From contig JADGMX010000041.1 of assembly GCA_015234525.1 (NCBI GenBank), forward strand, positions 186,001 through 250,000: a stretch of DNA of 64,000 nucleotides, read 5' to 3'. A program made the translations under genes and the position numbers. The DNA is from Flavobacterium sp. GTDB lineage: Bacteria; Bacteroidota; Bacteroidia; Flavobacteriales; Flavobacteriaceae. The notes under the pieces were generated by a model, which was not told the origin of the DNA, searched no databases, and was given only the letters and a program-made list of their open reading frames with translations. Shown here piece after piece: positions 60,096-64,000 of this stretch. Numbering within the stretch: the first letter of the stretch is position 1; every line of letters begins with the position of its first letter.

Positions 60096-60174
60096 GCGCC
60101 AGGGATTGAAGTGAAACTCCTTGGAGCTTTAGCGGAAAGAGTGAAGCGCAAAGCCCGACCCTTGGGTGGCGCCC
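60096..60174 (+). repeat. Intergenic hairpin repeat, copy G (short variant)
   Basis: GCGCCAGGGATTGAAGTG, a central palindrome CTCCTTGGAG, AGCGGAAAG, then CCCGACCCTTGGGTGGCGCC. Outer arms GCGCCA and TGGCGC can pair. The last 20 bases are identical, as reverse complement, to the first 20 of copy H. It lies in a convergent gap and ends 5 bases before the murB stop. Confidence 0.8.
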
Positions 60175-60179
60175 AAATC

Positions 60180-61193
60180 CTAAATAATATTGACTTCAGC
60201 CTCGATCCTGACGCCGAATTTTTTGTAGACCGTATCCTGAATATTTTGTGAAACTGCAAGAATTTCCTGGCCGGTTGCGTTGCCGTAATTGACCAAAACC
60301 AGCGCCTGTTTTGCATGAATTCCCGCGTCGCCAAAGCGTTTGCCCTTAAATCCGGCCTGTTCGATAAGCCAGCCCGCCGGAACTTTTACAAGCGAATCAG
60401 AAACGGGGAAAAATTTCATTTCGGGAAATCTCTGGTGAATTTTGTCAAACTCATCCTTTACTAAAATCGGATTTTTAAAGAAACTCCCACTGTTTCCGAG
60501 CTCTTTTGGATCGGGCAACTTAGATTTTCTGATGGCAATCACGGCGTTGCTGACATCTTTCAGCGTCGGATCGGTAACGTTTTGACTGGCAAGCTCGGCC
60601 TGAATGTCGCCATACGAGGTGTTTATCCTGTGATTTTGCGTGGTCAGCCTAAACCGAACCGCCGTAATAATATATTGATCTTTGGCCTCATTCTTAAAAA
60701 TGCTGTCGCGGTAACCGAAACGGCACTCAGAGTTTGAAAACGTGCGCAATTCGAGGGTGTTGATGTTTAGCGCATCGCAGGAAACGAACGTGTCTTTGAT
60801 CTCCGTTCCATACGCGCCAATGTTCTGAACAGGCGTCGTGCCTACGTTTCCGGGAATCAGGGACATATTTTCGAGTCCGCCGAAACCCTGCTCAATCGCA
60901 AATAAAACGAATTCGTGCCAATTTTCGCCCGCCGCTGCTTCGATAATGACGTGATTTTGATTTTGCTCAACAATCTTTTTGCCTTTCAGATCGATATGGA
61001 TAACCAATGCATCGATGTTTTTGGTGAGCAACATGTTGCTGCCGCCGCCGAGAATAAAAATTTGCTCCTCTTTATTTTCGGATAAAATTTGCTTCAACTC
61101 GGCAACCGAATGCACAGCGACAAACTTTCTGGCATAAGCCTGGATTCCGAATGTATTGTAATTTTTTAATGACTGATTGCTGATAATCTCCAT
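60180..61193 (-). CDS. murB: UDP-N-acetylmuramate dehydrogenase
   Basis: MurB reduces UDP-GlcNAc-enolpyruvate to UDP-MurNAc with NADPH and FAD. The 337-residue protein has the FAD-binding ILGGGSNML and SLIPGNVGTTPVQNIGAYG, the catalytic Tyr in FGYRDSIF, GNSGSFFKNP with the catalytic Ser, and a C-terminal PAGWLIEQAGFKGKRFG. It is the type I MurB. The last gene of a four-gene unit recF, rhodanese-thioredoxin, DUF2461, murB, all with short overlaps. Confidence 0.96.
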   Translation of the reverse strand: MEIISNQSLKNYNTFGIQAYARKFVAVHSVAELKQILSENKEEQIFILGGGSNMLLTKNIDALVIHIDLKGKKIVEQNQNHVIIEAAAGENWHEFVLFAIEQGFGGLENMSLIPGNVGTTPVQNIGAYGTEIKDTFVSCDALNINTLELRTFSNSECRFGYRDSIFKNEAKDQYIITAVRFRLTTQNHRINTSYGDIQAELASQNVTDPTLKDVSNAVIAIRKSKLPDPKELGNSGSFFKNPILVKDEFDKIHQRFPEMKFFPVSDSLVKVPAGWLIEQAGFKGKRFGDAGIHAKQALVLVNYGNATGQEILAVSQNIQDTVYKKFGVRIEAEVNII

Positions 61194-61867
61194 TATTGGG
61201 GTGAGGTTAGGGCGCGGTTTAGAAAATCGTTTAGCGGCTTTAATGCGATGAGCTTTTTGGCAGTTTTCTCGACAAAATCTTTTTCGGCAAGTTGCTTGTC
61301 ATCGATTGATTGCGATGCCGTGAAACACTTTAATCGCAAAAATTCGATTGCCGGATGTTCCTTGTCGTACCCTTTGGGAGCCGATTTTAGCGAGTTATTC
61401 TCGTCGCGGTCGAATCCGCCGAATTCTTCTTTAAATTTTTTATCGGCTACGATGTTCTCAAGATCTTCCTGAAAGTGATCGATTTCGGCCCTGATTTTTT
61501 TCAAATCGGCTGCATCCGGCCAATAAACACCGCCCGCTATGAAGCTCGCACCTTTCTCGATATGGATGTAATATCCGGCGAGATTGGTGTTTTTCTGACC
61601 CGGCGACATCCAGATTCCCAGATGCGTTTTATAGGGCGTCTTGTCTTTTGAAAACCTGATGTCGCGGTTGACCCTAAACGAACAATCTTTGATTTCAAGA
61701 TGGCGAAGATTTTCGTCAAGCGGAATCATCGCATCCAGGAATTTTTGAATCAGCGCGTGATATTCCTGCTTGTATTTTTCATAACGCGGTTTGTTTTCCA
61801 GAAACCAATCGCGGTTGTTGTTTTTGGTCAAATCCGCCTGAAATTTGAGTGTTTCCTTTGATACCAT
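61193..61867 (-). CDS. DUF2461 family protein
   Basis: The 224-residue protein has the family pattern NNNRDWFLENKPRYEKYK, FRVNRDIRFSKDKTPYKTHLG and YYIHIEKGASFIAGGVYWP. It is a soluble protein of unknown function (TIGR02453). The ATG at 61867 overlaps the stop of the upstream gene (TGATG). Confidence 0.9.
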   Translation of the reverse strand: MVSKETLKFQADLTKNNNRDWFLENKPRYEKYKQEYHALIQKFLDAMIPLDENLRHLEIKDCSFRVNRDIRFSKDKTPYKTHLGIWMSPGQKNTNLAGYYIHIEKGASFIAGGVYWPDAADLKKIRAEIDHFQEDLENIVADKKFKEEFGGFDRDENNSLKSAPKGYDKEHPAIEFLRLKCFTASQSIDDKQLAEKDFVEKTAKKLIALKPLNDFLNRALTSPQ

Positions 61868-62553
61868 CACAGCTGTTTTTTAAGATCCGCCTCGGTGATA
61901 AACCCAATGTTTTTCCAGATTTGCTTTCCATCTTCATACAAAAGCAAGGTAGGAAGTGCGTCGATTTGCATCGATTTTAGAAGATCCGGATTTTTATCTG
62001 CATCAATTTTAACAATGATGACGCTGTCTTTGAGTTCGTCTTTCATTTTCGCGAGAAACGGCGCCATTTTTTTGCACGGCCCACACCATTCGGCGTAGAA
62101 ATCGATAAGAACTTTTCGATCTGATTTTACAAGTTGTTCGAAATCGGCAACCGACATTCCGCTATCGCGATGGGAAGCGGTTACGGTTGGTTTTCCGGCT
62201 GCGTTCCATTTTACGATGCCGCCATCAAGGTTGTATACTTCCTGAAATCCCATTGCTTTAAGCTTTTTCACTGCCGATGAACTTCTTCCACCTGAAAGAC
62301 AATAGACTAAAACCGGTTTAGACTTATCGAGTTTTGCCGCGTTTTTCTCGAAATCAGCTGATTTTATGTCGGCGTTTTGTGCATTTTTAATATGTTGAGG
62401 GCCGAATTCTTCGCTTGTCCGCACATCTAAAATTTGAACATCGCCGCTCATTTTCTCGGCAAATGCGTCGGGTGAAAGATCGGTTGATTTTTCAGATTGA
62501 CCCTGACAGCCGAAAGCGATAAAAGCGACTAAAACGTAAAGTAAGTTTTTCAT
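61867..62553 (-). CDS. Rhodanese-thioredoxin fusion lipoprotein
   Basis: The 228-residue protein has a lipoprotein signal with Cys16 in AFGC. A rhodanese domain follows (about 25-120) with active-site Cys in [10 protein letters not shown], and then a thioredoxin domain (about 125-228) with the redox pair in WCGPCKK and cis-Pro in ALPTL. Anchoring and the two sulfur-handling domains suggest thiol or persulfide chemistry in the periplasm. It overlaps recF by 4 bases. Confidence 0.9.
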   Translation of the reverse strand: MKNLLYVLVAFIAFGCQGQSEKSTDLSPDAFAEKMSGDVQILDVRTSEEFGPQHIKNAQNADIKSADFEKNAAKLDKSKPVLVYCLSGGRSSSAVKKLKAMGFQEVYNLDGGIVKWNAAGKPTVTASHRDSGMSVADFEQLVKSDRKVLIDFYAEWCGPCKKMAPFLAKMKDELKDSVIIVKIDADKNPDLLKSMQIDALPTLLLYEDGKQIWKNIGFITEADLKKQL

Positions 62554-63638
62554 GATTTGGAGATATTAAACATTTTATAACTCTGGTGAGTCGATCGGAC
62601 AATGGCTTCGGTGCGTTCCGGATGCGTGTCAGAAATAAACAGTTGGCCAAAATCGTCGTTGTTGACCATTTCGACGATCTTGCTCACGCGAAATTCATCT
62701 AATTTATCAAATATGTCGTCAAACAACAAAATCGGTTTTTGGCCGCTTTTCTTCCGAAGAAATTCGAATTGCGCCAATTTCAGTGCAATCAGAAACGATT
62801 TTTGCTGGCCTTGCGACCCGAATTTTTTGATCGGATGACCATCAATCTCAAACAATAAATCGTCTTTGTGGATTCCGGTTGAGGTATATTGCAAAACTTT
62901 GTCGCGATCGAACGTTTGCGCGAGCAATTCCAAATAATCCTTGTCGGAGAGGTCACTTTGATAAATCAGCTGGACGTTCTCGGCAGATTCGGTGATGGCG
63001 TGATGATGCTTGTTGAAAATCGGAATAAAATCGCCGATAAAGTTTCGCCTGCTTTCAAAAATCGGCTGACCAAGCGCGTTGAGTTGCTCGTTGTAAATCT
63101 GCAGGGTTTCTTTGTCAAACGTGCGATTCGCCGCAAAATACTTCAATAGCGCATTCCGCTGCGACAATACTTTTTGATACTGAATCAATCGCTGAAGATA
63201 CATCGGATCTAACTGCGAGATCACGCTGTCGATAAAACGGCGTCTTGTCTCGCTGCCTTCGGTAATCAAATCGCGATCGGAAGGCGAAATCATCACCAGC
63301 GGAATAAAGCCCACATGTTCCGAAAATTTGTCATACGATTTGCCATTTCGCTTTAGGATTTTCTTTTGTCCTTTTTTCAAGCTGCAAACAACAGTTTCTT
63401 CACGGCCGTCTTTTTCAAACGCGCCTTCAACAACAAAAAATTCTTCGCCATGCCGAATGTTTTGCACCGCTAAAGGATTAAAATAGCTTTTGCCGTGCGC
63501 GAGATGATATATCGAATCCAGAACATTTGTTTTGCCAATGCCATTTCGGCCAACAAAACAATTGATCTTCTGATCGAAATCGAAGTTGCCCTCGTCAATA
63601 TTTTTGTAGTTAAAAAGTGAAAGTCGCTTTAAATGCAT
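62550..63638 (-). CDS. recF: DNA replication and repair protein RecF
   Basis: RecF loads RecA at gaps with RecOR. The 362-residue protein starts [14 protein letters not shown]; the upstream codons of the longer frame lie beyond the promoter. Features are the Walker [10 protein letters not shown] (31-39 of this start), [17 protein letters not shown] with the ABC-type signature region and [17 protein letters not shown], and Walker [13 protein letters not shown]. It is the first gene of the murB unit. Confidence 0.96.
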   Translation of the reverse strand: MHLKRLSLFNYKNIDEGNFDFDQKINCFVGRNGIGKTNVLDSIYHLAHGKSYFNPLAVQNIRHGEEFFVVEGAFEKDGREETVVCSLKKGQKKILKRNGKSYDKFSEHVGFIPLVMISPSDRDLITEGSETRRRFIDSVISQLDPMYLQRLIQYQKVLSQRNALLKYFAANRTFDKETLQIYNEQLNALGQPIFESRRNFIGDFIPIFNKHHHAITESAENVQLIYQSDLSDKDYLELLAQTFDRDKVLQYTSTGIHKDDLLFEIDGHPIKKFGSQGQQKSFLIALKLAQFEFLRKKSGQKPILLFDDIFDKLDEFRVSKIVEMVNNDDFGQLFISDTHPERTEAIVRSTHQSYKMFNISKS

Positions 63639-63665
63639 TCCTCGTGAAGACGTTGGAGATTGGTG

Positions 63666-63696
63666 CAAAAGTACGTCGGATTTACGCCATCGCAAA
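63666..63696 (-). promoter_or_regulatory. Promoter of recF (-33/-7)
   Basis: On the minus strand TTTG (63696-63693) and TACTTTTG (63673-63666) are 19 bases apart. The start at 63638 is 27 bases downstream, while the longer reading frame would start upstream of the promoter. Confidence 0.7.
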
Positions 63697-63813
63697 ACGT
63701 CTGCAAATTATTGAAAAAAAAGGGATTTGAGTGGTTTTAAAATCTTGAATTTCGCGGTTCTCAGCTGATTTCCGATAGTGAAAAATCAGAGGAAAAGATT
63801 AAAGTCGGTTATT

Positions 63814-63846
63814 TTTGTGTGAGTTTGAATAAAAATTTTATTTTTG
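63814..63846 (+). promoter_or_regulatory. Promoter of the C-terminal partial gene
   Basis: TTTG (63814-63817) and TATTTTTG (63839-63846) are 21 bases apart; the ATG at 63868 is 21 bases downstream. A second TATTTTTG lies at 63810-63817. Confidence 0.55.
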
Positions 63847-63867
63847 CGGCTCACTAATTTAAAATAA

Positions 63868-64000
63868 ATGGCAACGTATAACAAACGAGGTTACAAACTT
63901 CCTAAGGAAAAAGCGGAAAAAGGTGACGAATATATCGAAGACGACGTAATGATCGACGAAACTGAAAGTACCACAGCAGGCGTTTTTTCTAAACTGGATG
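63868..64000 (+). CDS. Probable membrane-anchored TPR protein, N-terminal part (cut by window end)
   Basis: The visible 44 codons read MATYNKRGYKLPKEKAEKGD and continue with an acidic segment EDDVMIDETESTTAGVFSKLD. This opening matches flavobacterial proteins that have one transmembrane helix and TPR repeats and that sit next to recF and ribH, as I recall them. The membrane and TPR parts are outside the window, so the call rests on the start only. Confidence 0.6.
   Translation, partial: MATYNKRGYKLPKEKAEKGDEYIEDDVMIDETESTTAGVFSKLD

Noticed and set aside
62550..63695. RecF starting 19 codons further upstream
   Set aside because: The extra codons lie upstream of a TTTG-N19-TACTTTTG promoter, so they would not be transcribed.

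Overview
The window is chromosomal DNA from a member of the Bacteroidota, most likely a Flavobacterium-like Flavobacteriaceae. Supporting signs are proteins carrying type IX secretion (T9SS) sorting domains of both type A and type B, a CarboxypepD_reg/TonB-type outer-membrane receptor, a PorV/PorQ-like protein, promoters with the Bacteroidota -7 motif TAnnTTTG (several with TTTG 17-21 bases upstream), little use of Shine-Dalgarno sites, and very close family resemblance of RecQ, HtpG, Ffh, PssA and others to flavobacterial versions. I see no plasmid, phage, insertion sequence or CRISPR array. Coding density is high and almost every gap over 100 bases holds a repeat, promoter or terminator.

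Layout. 1-12.4 kb: housekeeping and envelope genes: a partial PorV-like gene, pssA and a GH25 lysozyme; a minus-strand operon kdsD-tatC-CMD-lptB; recQ; a DUF2891 protein; a COG2509 FAD protein; then idi-queD-manA. 12.4-17.9 kb: a small conserved protein, tRNA-Thr(TGT), a DUF4369 lipoprotein, an M61 peptidase, a DUF2805 protein, a fatty-acid hydroxylase and an EamA transporter. 17.9-21.9 kb: a compact minus-strand operon kaiC-kaiB-kaiB-histidine kinase-response regulator. 22-27 kb: stress and envelope genes (SRPBCC protein, glycine-zipper stress protein, HtpG, a lipoprotein, an OmpA lipoprotein). 27-39 kb: an orphan ABC ATPase, an S9 peptidase, a FabH-like KAS III, an outer-membrane receptor and a 1528-residue T9SS type B surface protein with nine Cys-containing repeats. 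39-64 kb: argS, ffh, folD, rluF, the nif3/zinc-ribbon-like operon, lpxK-pnp, a hybrid histidine kinase, gap, lipA, tonB-like, sigma factor and glycosyltransferase, a T9SS type A protein, murB, DUF2461, a rhodanese-thioredoxin lipoprotein, recF and the start of a probable TPR protein.

The most interesting system is the Kai operon. Five genes are packed with 1-4 base overlaps or gaps: a double-domain KaiC, two different KaiB proteins, a PAS histidine kinase and a single-domain receiver. No kaiA lies in the window and the kinase lacks the KaiB-like domain of SasA. This looks like a KaiA-independent timing or stress-state module with a dedicated two-component output. It sits beside stress-type genes.

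The second theme is non-coding. Nine copies of one intergenic hairpin element (about 60-110 bases) occur, roughly one per 7 kb, in both orientations and in convergent, tandem and divergent gaps. Its ends supply stop codons to several neighbouring genes. Three arrays of an 8-base repeat (GYTACATT/AATGTRRC) also occur, one running into a gene's last codons. Many start codons were moved downstream of obvious promoter -7 elements, and one small lipoprotein gene (51 residues) was found inside an apparent gap.
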